64,000 nt of DNA from Mytilus trossulus (taxonomy: Eukaryota > Mollusca > Bivalvia > Mytilida > Mytilidae), in the NCBI RefSeq assembly GCF_036588685.1, contig NC_086382.1, positions 70,963,999-71,027,998 of the forward strand, given 5' to 3'. Below the pieces are notes generated by a model. The model had not been told where the DNA came from and made no database searches. It saw only the letters and a list, made by a program, of their open reading frames with translations. This document shows, piece after piece, positions 1 through 12,424 of this stretch; position 1 is the stretch's first letter, and every line of letters begins with the position of its first letter. A program made the position numbers and the translations under genes.

Positions 1-698
1 TACAATTTCATTTATAAATCGCTCGACCAGCCATTTCCGTTCCTGTTATATTAGGAAAAGGGAAATGAACGTTAACTGGATAATGTACAATCAAACTTCA
101 GACAATGAAGGCAGACTTGCCATAACCATTGATAATTTTAATTTGATGTAAGAGATGAAAATATACAATATACATAATATAATATCAGACATACATACAT
201 TTTGTAGTTTTGTTGTGTTCATTGTGGAAATCCACGGCTACCTGTTGGATTATTCAATTTGGTATTTATTGCTTCTCTCTCGAAACATAAAAAATAAGAT
301 GTGCCGGCTCCAAATTCGACGTGTTGTTTGTTTGTTTGTTTGTTTTAGGAAAGGCATTGTCAAATTACTTTTGACTGATGAGTTTTAATGTCCCTTTGGT
401 GTGATTATCCTCCCTTTGAAATACTATTATAGTATTTTTTTAAAATGCAGTGAAAACAGTCAATGCAGATTCAGTCTTTTTGAAATATGGGAATATAACG
501 TGTAAGAACGCAGCCTCAAACGGTCTTATACAATGCCGGTGATAAACTAGTCATCAAATGTATTGCACGTCTAAATACATACTATGATCGTAGTGTAAAA
601 AAATCATCTTGTTTATCCATTTTGACGGGTCATGTAACAAATATTTCAAGAAAAGAATAACTGAGTGTGTGATCTCCTGCAATTAATTTCAATTACAG
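1..698. other. Non-coding sequence upstream of the first visible exon
   Basis: AT-rich sequence with no exon I can support. It probably lies in an intron, because the exon at 699 begins with an acceptor (ttacag) and an incomplete codon. The only low-complexity feature is a short TTTG run near 320-345. Confidence 0.5.
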
Positions 699-876
699 AT
701 GCTGTATGTACAGGTGTACCAGTGGAATTACAAAGCAGCACATGGGAAGATTCTGTCACCAAGAAAACATTAACCTTTGGAACCACAACATTAAAAGTAT
801 TTCCGTTCACATACACTGGGACATCCTTTGAAGATTTCACCTGTACTGGTAACACCGATAATGTATATGTCTTCGG
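699..876 (+). CDS. Exon of the small membrane protein: ectodomain segment
   Basis: Acceptor ttacag and donor GG|gtaatg. It is open in one frame and encodes DAVCTGVPVE through DNVYVFG. It starts with two bases of a codon and ends with two, so it is internal. The segment has two Cys and many Thr. No family is recognised. Confidence 0.6.
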
Positions 877-3800
877 GTAATGTATTGTTTGTTTTATTGA
901 GACTCTCATCAGACGGACTCACTAACTCATTTGAAATCCGAACCACTTTAAAAATCTTGTAAGTTATCCAGTCTTATAACATTAGATAACACCTGACTTT
1001 ACCTCTATAATACTTTTATATTGTATGCAGAATAGGTGTTTTTTGTATTCCTTAGTGTTTTCATGTAAGTTGATATCTGTATTTTTGTACGTTGAACATC
1101 TAAGTTTTTTAATTACAAATCTTCAGAATAATGCTGCAATTTATTCTGTTTAATAAACAAAAACGTTTATAAATGTTGTGCTTCCACACAGATTTTCTTC
1201 TTATACCATTACATGTTACAGTCATAAGACTTATATCTAAATACCAAGGATATATTAGAACCAAAACAAACTATGTGACAGCACTGAGTTATAAAACTGA
1301 ACTACAAGTCTCACGTACGTTTTAAGTTTGCTGTATAGTTTAGCACTTTCATCAATCTTTTTGAGACTAACGTTGTTTTGGGTTGAAGAGTTCTATATAT
1401 AGATTTATCGAAGAGTGCATTTGGAGTTCATCTTGGCATAAGATCCTCCAACAAACCCGTGTCAACAATAAAACTCCACATACACACTGAGGGACAGTCA
1501 AACTCCAAATTTGAAAATAAACTGATAACGCCATTGCCAGAAAAAAGACAAACAGACAAATGATAGTTCACAAGACACAATATAGAAAACTAGAAGGACT
1601 AGGCAACACGAACCCCACCATCTGGCGGGGAGGTCTCAGATGCTCTGGAAGGTTGCGCTTATGTTATTACAAACCCGGTAAATAGTCTGATTCGTGAAAA
1701 GGGATCAGGATAGTAGTGAGGAACATATTCAAAATCATCTGTGAAACGGATATTCAATAAATGTTAACCAACTCATGATAGCGTCCATAAAATTTACAAA
1801 AGGATGATTCAACTTCACTATTTGCAACCTGCTATCAATGACTTGTTATGGGAAATACAAAGCCTACAATTGAGAAGCTGAAATCTTTATTCGTGATGTT
1901 TGGTATGTAACTGAACCTCGGTGTCATTTCCTAGATGTAAGTCAAGATGTGAGGCATATTGACTGAGATCATCATATATATATAGCGGAAAGTAACTTTT
2001 GATGATATTGCTAACTTTTCATCATTAGCTTCCTATCAAGTTCCTGAATAAAGCACCCTAAAAAAAAACAAATGGAACAAGTCGGACAAGAAGTGAGACA
2101 AAATTGGTTTCAATCGGAATGCCGAAGTTTTGTTGAAAACACGTCCCAAAAACGTTATAAATATGTTGTCAATCAAGAAATCAATCATCTTGACAATATC
2201 AGTTACAGAGAACTTTTTGTTTGAATCAGAGTGATTCTTTACAAAGTAGGATTTATCCATTCCTAAGGCAAGATACTTGTATCGACATTGGTAATTTATT
2301 TTATGAAACAAACCAATTACAAATCTTTCAGGTAAGTCTATAAATTGGAGGATGAAAGAGTCTTAGATTGCGTGTTCTCCTTAGATCTTTAGAATTGTTA
2401 ACTCTCCACCTCTAATTTATGCCACCTCTAGAATATGTAGTTTTAGAAAAACGTTGAAACTATGATTACTGATAAAACAGATGTTAATAATTGCGAATGA
2501 GTTTTCGTGGAGCACTTGGAAGACCTAGTACTATATCGTTGTTTGCAAATACACCTATATAGTTTAAGTATCCAATACAGTCATTGCAGATCAATTAATT
2601 CATCTTTGATGGAAATTTCAAGAGGGACCTAGAAAATACCTATGATTATCCAGGATTTCCTATTTTGAAGTGTCGTAAGGGTATACATTGATGTTCCAAG
2701 TGAAATGTCAATACCTAATGCAAGACGGCTGTACTTGTAATTTTCCATTTAAAAAGCAAACTCAATGTCTATAATGTCATTAATTAATTGAAGGTTTAAG
2801 TTATTTCGCAAATGTTTGCGTTATAACAGAAACATAGGAAGAAATATTAAAAAAAATTGTCTGGCGCTATTATTATACGCTTCCATAAAATTGTTCCGAG
2901 TTGTTTTCTTCTTTAGAAGTGATAACAGCCATTCCTCACCAACCGGCTCATCTCTGTACTTTTATCTGTGTATGAGGATTATCAAAGTTACTGACGATTT
3001 TTTCTATTATTACTTATTAGCAGGTATGGTGAAATCTTAAATGAACTATAATTCATAAAACTATTAACATAAATGCATGTATACGCAACAAGATGAATAT
3101 AGATTGATTGTTTAATTTTTGGTGTTTTAACGCCACTTTTGTGCACAACATTTAGGCTATTTCGTGGCGGCCAGTTCTTTTTGGTGGAGGAAGCCAGAGT
3201 GCCCGGAGAAAACCACCAACCTTTGATAGGAAAACTGACAATCCTAGTCAATTAATATTGAAGTCAAGTACACCTCGATGAATATCGAAAAAGATACGTT
3301 AAACAAAATGCGAATATATAACTTCAAGATTAACGATGTTAATGATTAATGTAAAGATTAATGTAATGACAAGTCGACGGATCAGAAAAACAATTGTTAA
3401 TATGAACATATATAAAAAAAAAAAAAGACGATGTGGTATGATTGCCAATGAGACAACTATCCATAAGAGACCGAATGACCCACAAATTAAAAGCTATATG
3501 TCAGCATATGGCATTCAAAAATTAGCAAAGCCATATAGTCAGATATAAAAGACCCTGAAATCAGAAATGTAAAACGCGAAAACTAACGGCTCAACTTATG
3601 TACAAAAATATGAACGAAAACAATTATGTAACACAGCAATCAACGGCAACCCCTAAATTACAGATACCGGTCATTGGACAGGCACATACACACAGAATGT
3701 GGCGGATGTCAAACATGTGACCGAAATACCAACACCCTTGAATTGTTTTACATTGTCTTATCGGGGCCTGTTATAGCTGACTATATGCGGTATGGGCTTT

Positions 3801-6800
3801 GCTCATTGTTGAAGGACGTATGGTGACCTATAATTGGTAACGGTTGTGTCATTTCGTGTCTTTTGTGAATAGTTGTCTCATTGGCAATCATACCACATCT
3901 TCTTTTTTATATACCCCCCTTACCAGCTTAGATAGTGGTAAACAAAAAGTAATGGTTCATACATCCAGTAAAAACTTCAAGCTTTTTTTTCGGCGAAACA
4001 AGAGAAACACGGTATCAAGTTCATTTACTTTTGACGGCAAAGCAGGTCTGAAAGCCAATTTCTGATGAGTATAAGTATAACGATCGAAATCCTCCAAGGG
4101 ATATCGATAAGTTGGGTATTATATACGATTTAAAAACCTATGTCCCAATCACAAAACTAATTAATTCAAAATGATAACCGAATTGAAAATATAGTACCCT
4201 TAAGAAAAACATTTACTAATATAGATTTTTCATATTTTCAAGTACATGATCTCCCTCCCCCAACAACTAAATGACCAATACTATCGGAATTATACATGTT
4301 AAAATTTAAAGCAAGCCATTCATTTAAATAAGCATACATTTAGGTATCAAGGCTTACCAAATTCAAAGGGAAAGCTCGAGTTGATTTTCCTTTCTAACCT
4401 CGAGCAATAGTGACATCATTACACAATTAAAACAAAAATGTAAATCGGTTCATTCATCATTTCGACTGGAAGTACAAAAACGAATAACACAAAAAAAGAA
4501 GACTTAAGGAAAAGTCATGGGATGTGTCACAGATTCTGATATAATTTTACATAAAACTTTGGATTGCTGAAATATAACTGAATATCGAGAAAAAAAATGC
4601 ATTTATCTCTTAATTGTCTGATATATAACACGATATGTAAAACAAAATGGCCGTGTTATATAAACAATATAATTATTGAGGATTCTAGTAATCAGATGAT
4701 GTCTCTATACAATTCCTGTATACCTTTTATGATCAATGTTTGTTTCCAGGTACACACAGTGGTACCAATCCGAATGTAAGAGCTATCTCGTCAACCTCAA
4801 CGCATTCTGAGGCCAGCGCCCTTCCAACTTGTAATTTCTGTGAAGATATAACTTCGGATGCATCTTTTCTTCAGAGATTGGATGGTATTTTATATATTTA
4901 TATTCAATATTAATATGAAACTATGTTCCAATAATACGGTACTGCATTTAAAATATTAATACAATTGTATTAAAATTTGATCTTATAACGTTTTCTGCTT
5001 AATTAACAGTTTAAAATGTAAAAAATAATTGTTTTCGATTTCTGATTTCTTTTTTAAATAATCGTTTATTTCATATTTAGTTTGACCTTTCTAGTGAATC
5101 TTATATGTGCATTGTGTGCATTGTGTTTTGTTTTCTTTTATTGAAATACAGTAAATAGCTCTGGGACACCAATAACAGCAGATGCAGTATGTTTACCGTG
5201 CACAAAGACACAGGCAGAGTGTGATCACACAGGTAATTCACCTACCACCTGAACAATATACCATTTGATGTACCCTAAAAGGCATATAAATTCATCATAC
5301 ATACCAGATTGAAAAGTTGCATTTTTGCCAGTAGACCGTTCGTCTACAAAAGACTTTTCATAGTTACGCTCAAATAAAAAAAAGTTAAAAAGGCCAAATA
5401 GTATGATGGTTTTGTCACAAAAAAATATGTAAGTAATTACTGTACTGAATTTTACAAAAACATCTATTTCTTGTAATAGCATAGTATGTTTTTCTCATTT
5501 CAATTCGTTCACATTTGATAATTCATTGGTCTGCCATAGCTAACTTATTACTATCACATTGCTTAAAGCGATTCAGTGACATGTTATAAGATCTATATTG
5601 GACTTACATACATTTGTCTCTTTAGAAATCTCTGTTTAATTGTATTAGCTTATTCACATTTCAATTAACACGTTGCACTTAAGCCCTTTTACATTATAGG
5701 CAAACTTAATCTGAGATGAATTTGAGGATTCCTCTTAAAAATGCCCTTACTTTCAAAACAATCATCTTTACAACAAAGCATATGTATTTCACAAGCCAAA
5801 CAAGCATAAAGTATATTTATGATCCCTCCCGTCATGCTTCAATTCAGTAGATGGAGAATATTTCAGATAGGTTGGAAAATGTCATTTTATAAGGAATCTC
5901 TAAAAACACTTTAGTCCTCATTGCATCGTTTTTTATCGAAGTAATACAAATGTGTTTAAGTTTAGTACATTAAGATTTAGCTCTAACAAAGAACTAATTC
6001 ATTCTGAGTATCATTAATTATGAACGCCTAACCCAACACATTTGAAAGCTAAGGATTCGTCAGTACCGAAATACATGACGAATATGACAAGAAACATAAA
6101 AATCAAAGGCAAGTACAACTTTAATATTAAAAATGTATTGATATTGCAAATGATAGCCATACTATTTTTTTTATAATTGCAGAGACCAGTATGGGAACAT
6201 CTTCAAATTTACCAAGTAAGACAAAAACACACGATTGTTTTACTTTTTTTCTTCATTGAAAACCCCATGCCTTAATATATATTGTCACTGGGCCAGATGC
6301 CAACTTCAAAGACTCAGATATCTCATTATGATGCAATAATTTTGTAAGGGAAATTTTCATTGGACGTTAACAAATATTTTGAAGGGTAGGATTCTTTGTT
6401 ACACAAACTACAAAAGTCATGAATTTTGATTTTTTTATTGGTTTGTATTTTCTCAAAAAGAAAACAAGATGGTCGCATTCTAAGCAGCAAAATATTAATT
6501 TTGTCCATATTGACACAATTCTAAAGTAATATGCTTGTAATTGTTATAAAATACATCAAATAACATAATTACAAACCTTATGTCGAGTTTTATTTAATTC
6601 TTAGAAATCTACCTCTTCACTTTTGTGGCGTTGATATATTTGTTTGACACACAGTTGATATCTATATTATGTTGTTTTGGGGTACAGTCCTATATTAGTG
6701 TAAGGTATTGTTGTTATTCTGTTTAACACTTCGAAATGTAGTATCATATTACTCGTTTATTTATTTCTCTGAGTACTATTTTTTTTAATTTTTAAGACAT

Positions 6801-9800
6801 TTTTATAAAGCGCTAGGTTTGGCTAGCCATAAAACCAGGTTCAACCAACCATTTGTTTTAGATATCTTGAACCAAGTCAGGAATATGGCAGTTATCTTAT
6901 AGTTCATTTATATATGTTGCATTTTCGCTTGTTTTTCGTTGCACTTTTTCTGTGTTTCTCTGTTTCCCTCTTATAGTGGATGGGTTTCAATCGGTTTTTG
7001 TAACCCGCGTTGTTTACTCTCAACCGTTTATGACTTTTACAAAGTAGTATACTACTGTTGTCTTTATTTGAAACCACGCAGAAGGGTAGGAAAATTATAA
7101 ATATCTCATATGACGTTACATTGTCACACTTATTATTTATTTTGTTATGTTTAATAAGAAAGGATATATCTGTATTGTATTTTAAAGTTCGCCTCGTAAA
7201 ACTTGATTTTCCTGTCGCAAATATCCGTTTACCTACTGTGTTACGCATCTCTAGGTAAACTAAATTTGCGACAGTAAAATCTACGTTTTATGTAGGACAC
7301 GCTTAAACTCAATATGGTTGTCTTGAAATGTATCCGTACTATCATGCACTATAAATTATGATTACCTCATAGACTGATCTTCAATAATAATTTTAACTCG
7401 CCAATACAATTATCTCTTTATAAACGTTTATGTATGGAACGCCATAGCTGTCTTATTATGCTCATATTCATTATATGGTATGCATTTTGTTTTATATGAT
7501 GTGCACTTGTAGTTAAATGATGTACACATACCTTTATATGATGTGCACTTGTAATTATATGATGTACACCTAACTTTATATGATGTTCATTTATTTTTTG
7601 TATGATATAAAAATAAACATATTTTTTTTTATATAAATGTAAAATCCTAAACTATTGTAAATACTTTGTTATATTGCCGATATTGGAATGCACGATTCCT
7701 ATTTCGTAAAGTAAATGCAAATTTTATTTAGCGAGGCCCAAATACCGATTTACTGTCCAGCATCTTGCAAGTTCAAATCTTATGTTTTCTATATTATTTA
7801 AACTCAGATAAATTAACGTCTAGTCTCTTATCAACGTCCGTCCCTAAAAAAGAAACGTCCGAATCTGACGTCACGTTTTCAAATTACTGCATTTTATGTT
7901 AACCCTCTAAGCAACCAACGTCCAATGTGACGTTATGAATCACAAAAACGTTGATTTGAAGGCAACAAAAAGACGCCGATTAGAGGAACATAAAATAAGC
8001 CGTCAATGCTGAATGTTATGCATGTGTTATTATGCTGTCAGATTTGGACGTCGATTTCAGAAACGGACTTCAATTATAGGCAAGACGTCGATCTGTGTCT
8101 TTTCGTTGATGTGTTACCCTCGGTTTTAGTTTGTAACCCATATTTATTTTTGTCTAATATGAAACAGCGGTATACTACTGTTGCCTTTATTTTATACACA
8201 CACATACATACATACATATATTATTATGTTTGCGATGTTTAAATACGCAGCCTCTGTTTTGTTATTGAGGCAATCGTTCTTGTAAAATCATATAACATCA
8301 CAATCGTCGTCACCGTTAAAATTGTGCAAGTTCATATCGCACATTGCTATTTTTCTAAGCATATAGTTGCAGTCTCTGTTGTAATAAGCCATATTACCTA
8401 CTGTGGATTCATTATTTTTGTTGGAAACCAATTTTTAGTGGATTTCGTCGGTACAGTTGAACCACGAATTTAAATGTTCAACGATGAACAAATTTTCAAT
8501 ACACTTGAATTGTTTAATATCACTACAATATAAGGTGTATCTACCATTTGTTCTTTATATACTATTTCAAGATTAAAGAGAGAACATTACATATATTAAT
8601 ACATATTTGTGAAAAGAAGCTCAAGTAAACTAAAAAAAAAAGATAACTTTATAAAACAGTCAAACAAAAAAATCAAAACATCTACTTTTACATTAATATC
8701 TTACTCAATATATGTTAAACTTTTGTACTGTAAAAGTTGTCTTATTTCAGTGGATTGGTGGGAAATTTTATTGATAGTTGTAGCGGTCGTAGTATTATCA
8801 ATAATAGTGGCCATCATAATTCGACATGTATATACACACCACAAAGTTTCAAAAATAGGTAAGAACATTACTCTATATCTCCCCCTTAGACACTGAATAT
8901 CTAAAAGACGTTTCTACACTAAATAATATTTTGCTAAAGATCTGTTTTCGAACTTTTAATATGAAACCAAAATCAGGTTATTGTCTGTCCTTCCAATTTA
9001 CATTTTAGGTCATAATGAACTATCCTTCAGGGTCAGTCCGTCATTTTCCATTCCGTCATTTCTTTATTCGCAAACAACAGTTTGAATTTACGATTGGTAC
9101 CATTTCGCTGATTTATGTCGAAATTATGTTTTAACCTTTTTATTTCAATTCAACTTATCTTAAGTATGTAACGATCTAGTTTTGATTTGGCTCCGTTATG
9201 CTGAATTAAGTCAACATAACAAGCTTTGACTATGAAAATTTCAACTTATAAAAATGGCTTTATTTTCTTGACGTGTTACTTATTTGGCTTTCGTTCATTG
9301 TTGTACATAAATAAGGCGGCCTTTTATAGCTGACTATGCGGTATGGGCTTTGCGCAATGTTAGGAACCTTGTGATGATCTATAATTGTGAATGTCTGTGT
9401 CATTTAGTCTCTTGTAAAGATGTGTTTCATTGTCAATCATGCATCATCTTCTTTTTCATATTCAGTCTTTATTACTAACGGTGCCATTCCGGGAATTCTT
9501 ACATATCCATTTTTAAACGTATGACGAAAAAGTTTACGAAATCGTGTTTGACTTCAAAAGGAAATGGCTGACCAATCTGCATACACATGTAAATACGTCT
9601 AGGGTCGTCCCCTAAGTAATGCATGAGCGTTTTATAAGTAAGCAAACATAAGTTATTAAATGTAATCCGATGGTTTGAAAGCGTCGAACTCAGCGTCTCG
9701 CAATTCCAAAATATCTGCACTGACCGGGAATGCAAGAAACTTGGTTTGGTGGGGCTCGTTTGAAGATATTTAGTTTTCGTACTTATATGAGTCACATGAC

Positions 9801-11254
9801 GGGTGGAACATGTGGAGCAAGATCAGTTTACTTCTCTGGAGCACCTTGCATCACCGCAAGTTGTTGGCTGGGTTCTTTCGAATATGATTTGTTTCCAGAT
9901 AAAAATTTATGAATGTATTGATTTCTATGAGATTTTATCACAAGGATATATATAATAAAAGATAGTTTTGGACTTATTTATGATGGTGAAACCGTGATTA
10001 ATTTTGGAAGGCCAAAAAATGCAATCATTTCTTTGGTTTCCGAAAAATAAAATTGAAAAAGGGAATAGGAAATGTGTCAAAGCGACAACAACACGACCAT
10101 AGAATAGACAACAGCCGGAGGCCGCCACCAATAAGTCTTCAATGTAGCGAGAAACTGCAGCACCCGGAGGCGTCCTTCAGCTGGCCCCTTAAAAAGTATT
10201 ATACTAGTACAGTGATAGTGGACGTCATACTAAACCCCGAATTATACACAAGAAACTTAAATAAAAAATCGTACAGGACTAACAAAAGCCAGAGGCTCCT
10301 GACTTGGGACCGGCGCAAAATTGCAGCAGGGATTAGCATGTTTAAGGGATCTCAACCCTCACATTATACATTTAGCCAATGCAGAAAAACAAAAACCTAA
10401 CAATACGCAAATTAAAATTCAGTTCAACAGAAGTCCGAGTCCGATGTCAGAAGATGTAACAATAACATGGTTAAGTGGGGCTTGTTTGAAGATATTTGGT
10501 ATCCAGACAATAACTTAAAAATCAATGTATAATTGTGTATGATATTGTAACACCATACTAAATACCACACAATGGAGATTGAAGGTTGTTTATTCTTTGT
10601 TTTTCTATGTTGTGTCATGTGTACTATTGTTTTTCTTTTTCATTTTTAGCCATGGCGTTGCCAGTTTATTTTCGATTTACGTGTTTGACTGTCCCTTAAA
10701 TATATTTTGTCCCTTTTTATGGCAATGTCTGATTAGGGACTAATAGGGTAAACATTATTTCAAAATGTAATTTGCATTGCTTGTTTCTGACTAATTTCAA
10801 ACGTTTTTTTAACTCATCTTTAAATATTTGTGGAATCTAATTTGATAAAGCTTACAGTGTTTTAAATGTTTTATTTTGTTTTCAAGTGAGTACAAGTAAG
10901 AGTGCAAAATTATACTTACATTTATTTTTATTAGCTGCATCTTTTTATGTATTTGGATGTAACTTTTGTTGGACCATTTTTCAAATCGGTTAATATCAGT
11001 ATAAAAATCTATTTGGTGTTTGTTTGAAATTAACAAAAATGTAATGATATGTCTATTATAGCATGATTTCTCTATCATCCCTGTTCCAATGTTCAAAAAA
11101 CTTTATAAGATGCCTCGAAAGTATAGATGCATGGCGAAATAAGTACATTGTGTAGATGCTAATTAAACAAAAATTTTCTCTCAATATCATTTGTTAGTGT
11201 ATCTGATTAGCTCTTCCTTATTTTTATTTTACCATTTCAGGGGTACAGACATAA
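699..11254 (+). CDS. Unrecognised type I single-pass membrane protein (3' part of a split gene)
   Basis: Six exons chain with matching phases: 699-876, 4760-4884, 5152-5232, 6183-6215, 8751-8858 and 11241-11254. The protein continues upstream of the window. The visible part is about 180 residues. The ectodomain is rich in Ser/Thr and has scattered cysteines (DAVCTG, DFTCTG, PTCNFC, DAVCLPC, AECDHT). One TM helix follows, starting at WWEILLIV and rich in V and I, then a basic tail (RHVYTHHK) ending SKIGVQT and stop. The motif DAVC occurs in both exon 1 and exon 3, the second time after GTPITA, which hints at a duplicated module. I recognise no domain. Residues ahead of the helix suggest an extracellular N-terminus. 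The gene converges on the aGPCR gene downstream, and a second terminal exon occurs at 54,915. The function is unknown. The exon chain is well supported by phase, but expression is not shown. Confidence 0.62.
1470..1700 (-). repeat. Dispersed repeat family D
   Basis: Shares long stretches with 20025-20265, 41245-41510 and 61285-61520. The shared part runs from 'gggacagtcaaact' through 'cgaaccccacc' to 'ggtaaatagtctgattcg'. Related but more decayed copies lie at 18195-18430 and 60245-60435. There is no coding capacity. It is probably a short interspersed element or a fragment of a larger one. Orientation is arbitrary. Confidence 0.6.
1680..2311 (-). pseudogene. Penelope-like reverse transcriptase relic
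   Basis: On the minus strand 2311-2036 encodes DKSYFVKNHSDSNKKFS and FLIDNIFITFLGRVF, followed by a frame-disrupted stretch where the palm motif (GxPMGxxxAP...) should be. Lower down, about 1960-1700, are pieces resembling SxASHLDLHLE and KFYGRYHELVNIY in different frames. These are fragments I recognise from a reverse transcriptase family widespread in bivalves, probably Penelope-like. Stops and frameshifts show it is dead. It lies in an intron of the plus-strand gene. Confidence 0.6.
3110..3285 (+). repeat. Conserved bivalve dispersed repeat
   Basis: The stretch 'ggtggaggaagccagagtgcccggagaaaaccacc' and its flanks match, from memory, a repeat that is very common in bivalve genomes, perhaps with a SINE-like conserved core. 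Only one copy is seen in this window. Confidence 0.5.
3408..3912. mobile_element. Foldback/MITE-like element of repeat family B
   Basis: The left end (3415-3470: gatgtggtatgattgccaat, then gagacaactatcc) is the reverse complement of the right end (3870-3912: atagttgtctcattggcaat, then cataccacatcttc). This gives an element of about 500 bp with inverted termini and no coding content. Single-ended copies occur at 9315-9460, 21165-21425, 23440-23665, 28335-28385, 34600-34760, 44655-44740, 47125-47270 and 62140-62290. Confidence 0.65.
4760..4884 (+). CDS. Exon of the small membrane protein: Ser/Thr-rich segment
   Basis: Encodes GTNPNVRAISSTSTHSEASA then PTCNFCEDITSD and FLQRLD. Two acceptors are possible, 4750 and 4760. 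Only 4760 joins in frame to the phase-2 end of the 699-876 exon. The donor is G|gtattt. Confidence 0.55.
5152..5232 (+). CDS. Exon of the small membrane protein: Cys-rich segment
   Basis: 81 bp encoding NSSGTPITADAVCLPCTK and TQAECDHT. It has consensus acceptor aatacag and donor CAG|gtaatt, both in phase 1. NSS is a possible N-glycosylation site. Confidence 0.6.
6183..6215 (+). CDS. Micro-exon of the small membrane protein (11 codons)
   Basis: 33 bp, phase 1 to phase 1, encoding ETSMGTSSNLP. It has acceptor attgcag and donor AA|gtaag. Being a multiple of three, it could be skipped without a frame change. Confidence 0.5.
6805..6905. repeat. Dispersed repeat family E
   Basis: Shares 'aaccaggtt...accatttg' and 'accaagtcaggaatatggca' with 12425-12570 and 32735-32940. 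Non-coding. Confidence 0.5.
7491..7591. repeat. 42-bp minisatellite, about 2.4 copies
   Basis: 'tttatatgatgtgcac' recurs at 7491 and 7533, with a decayed copy at 7575. Each unit also contains an internal 'atgatgtacac' echo. Confidence 0.75.
8751..8858 (+). CDS. Transmembrane exon of the small membrane protein
   Basis: 108 bp, phase 1 on both sides, with acceptor tatttcag and donor AG|gtaaga. It encodes WWEILLIVVAVVV, continues as LSIIVAIIIR and ends HVYTHHKVSKI. This is one hydrophobic helix of about 23 residues followed by basic residues, the usual stop-transfer pattern. It is the strongest evidence that the gene encodes a membrane protein. Confidence 0.65.
9315..9460 (+). repeat. Repeat family B, single-ended copy
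   Basis: Carries 'atagctgactatgcggtatg', 'ggctttgcgcaatgtt' and a decayed 'tcatgcatcatcttc' end. It matches the right half of the foldback element at 3408-3912. Confidence 0.6.
10046..10460 (-). repeat. Dispersed repeat family A, long copy
   Basis: The reverse strand carries 'cagctgaaggacgcctccgg', 'cattgaagacttattggtgg' and 'tttgacacatttcc'. The same family is at 14162-14493, 18715-18965, 29104-29175, 36296-36401, 39121-39236, 45527-45935 and 60845-61115. The long copies also share 'agaggctcctgacttgggac'. Non-coding. Confidence 0.65.
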
Positions 11255-11500
11255 GATAAGATTCTGTAATCACGACATCACCACGAAAAACACCAGTAAC
11301 AGCAGGACGGTTAAGTTTCATTGACGAGTGAATATGAAACTGTATAATACACCATCCTTCATTACACTTAATATCTATTGATATGCATATTTATTTTATT
11401 CTATGCTGTTATATGTTTTCTATTCATGCCAAATATTTTGCTATCTTGCCGTCTTTTATTAATTGAATGTTATTCTACTAAATAAAAAACAAAAACAAAA
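11241..11500 (+). CDS. Terminal exon and 3' UTR of the small membrane-protein gene
   Basis: Acceptor catttcag. Coding is only GVQT and stop (11241-11254). A UTR follows to about 11,500. The paralogous exon at 54,915 gives DVQT and stop at the same position and shares the downstream UTR. The exon end is not visible directly, so I placed it just after the AATAAA. Confidence 0.55.
11481..11486 (+). terminator. Candidate polyadenylation signal
   Basis: AATAAA about 230 bp after the stop codon of the plus-strand gene. The counterpart in copy 2 is at 55,415. Confidence 0.45.
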
Positions 11501-12424
11501 AGCCTACAAAAGAAACACATTTCTGTTCTCTACTTTTGGGACAGCTGCATTATTTGACAATTTTAGGCGAAATAAAAAAATGAAAATAAGTGTTCATAGA
11601 TGTCATGCATTAGAAGTTTTTAGTTTTTAGTTCGCAAAATCAAAAAAAAAAAAAAAAAACACATAAAACGAATGGATAACAACTGTCATATTCAAACTTG
11701 GTACAAAAAGTTATACTCTTATAAGACAGGTTTTACACGGCAGATATTGTATTTCCAGATAGTTCCTTATTCGAAATTAATTTTTATAATACCTGTTCAC
11801 AGAACATGCACAGATAGTTGAACAACCTCTTTATGTTACTTATATAGTGTTCTCTTATATATTGTATTGCGATTTCATTGTCTTCCCAACTAGCAGATTA
11901 GAATATAGTCTTTAGCACAGAAATAGCTACTTGTTGTTTAAATCGCAAAGGACATTTATTTATTCGTTTCATATATTGTCGGTTTTTTTTATGATTTATG
12001 AACCGGTCTGGAGATTAACTTTCAAGTTTGTTTAACTATATATCTCTTCTTTCATGGTAGATCATAAGTATATATTCTTTGATAGGATATGCGTATACTT
12101 TGCAAAACTGAAGTTATTACTATTTTTTTTTTTTTAAAATATAAAAAAAGTATAGGTCACAGGTCACTGTGCTTTTTTTCGAAGCTTTGAGTCGTTAAAA
12201 ATTGCCTTAATTTGATAAGATATATCATAATAAAATACGTTTGCGTGTATAAAAAAATTCTATGAAATAGAATTTTCAAAACAATTGTGAGAAGATATGT
12301 TTTATAATATGTTTTAAAGATAAAAATAAAAAATGGTGTCACCGAAATCGTGTTTTTATACAAGTAAAAAATTAAAGATTTCACTATCAGTCCTGTATAT
12401 TTGTATATGACTAAAAGAGTTATA

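Larger units (their letters stand above)
877..4759. other. Intron of the small membrane-protein gene, filled with repeats
   Basis: Contains a dispersed repeat (1470-1700), a Penelope-like RT relic (1680-2311, minus), a conserved bivalve repeat (3110-3285) and a foldback element (3408-3912). I see no further exon, although a small one could be missed. Confidence 0.5.
6216..8750. other. Intron with repeats only
   Basis: Holds repeat family E (6805-6905), a 42-bp minisatellite (7491-7591) and the patch at 7640-7770 that reappears near 54,330-54,510. No exon is recognised. Confidence 0.5.
8859..11240. other. Last intron of the small membrane-protein gene
   Basis: Contains repeat family B (9315-9460), an unassigned open stretch on the minus strand (9499-9795) that looks repeat-derived, a family D tail at about 9780-9860, and family A (10046-10460). 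Confidence 0.45.

Noticed and set aside
9499-9795. 98-codon minus-strand ORF as a gene
   Set aside because: No recognisable domain, no splice signals, and it is flanked by dispersed repeats. Probably part of an old element.
11252-11254. C-terminal VQT as a PDZ-binding motif
   Set aside because: Class I PDZ ligands end in a hydrophobic residue. Ending in Thr does not fit.
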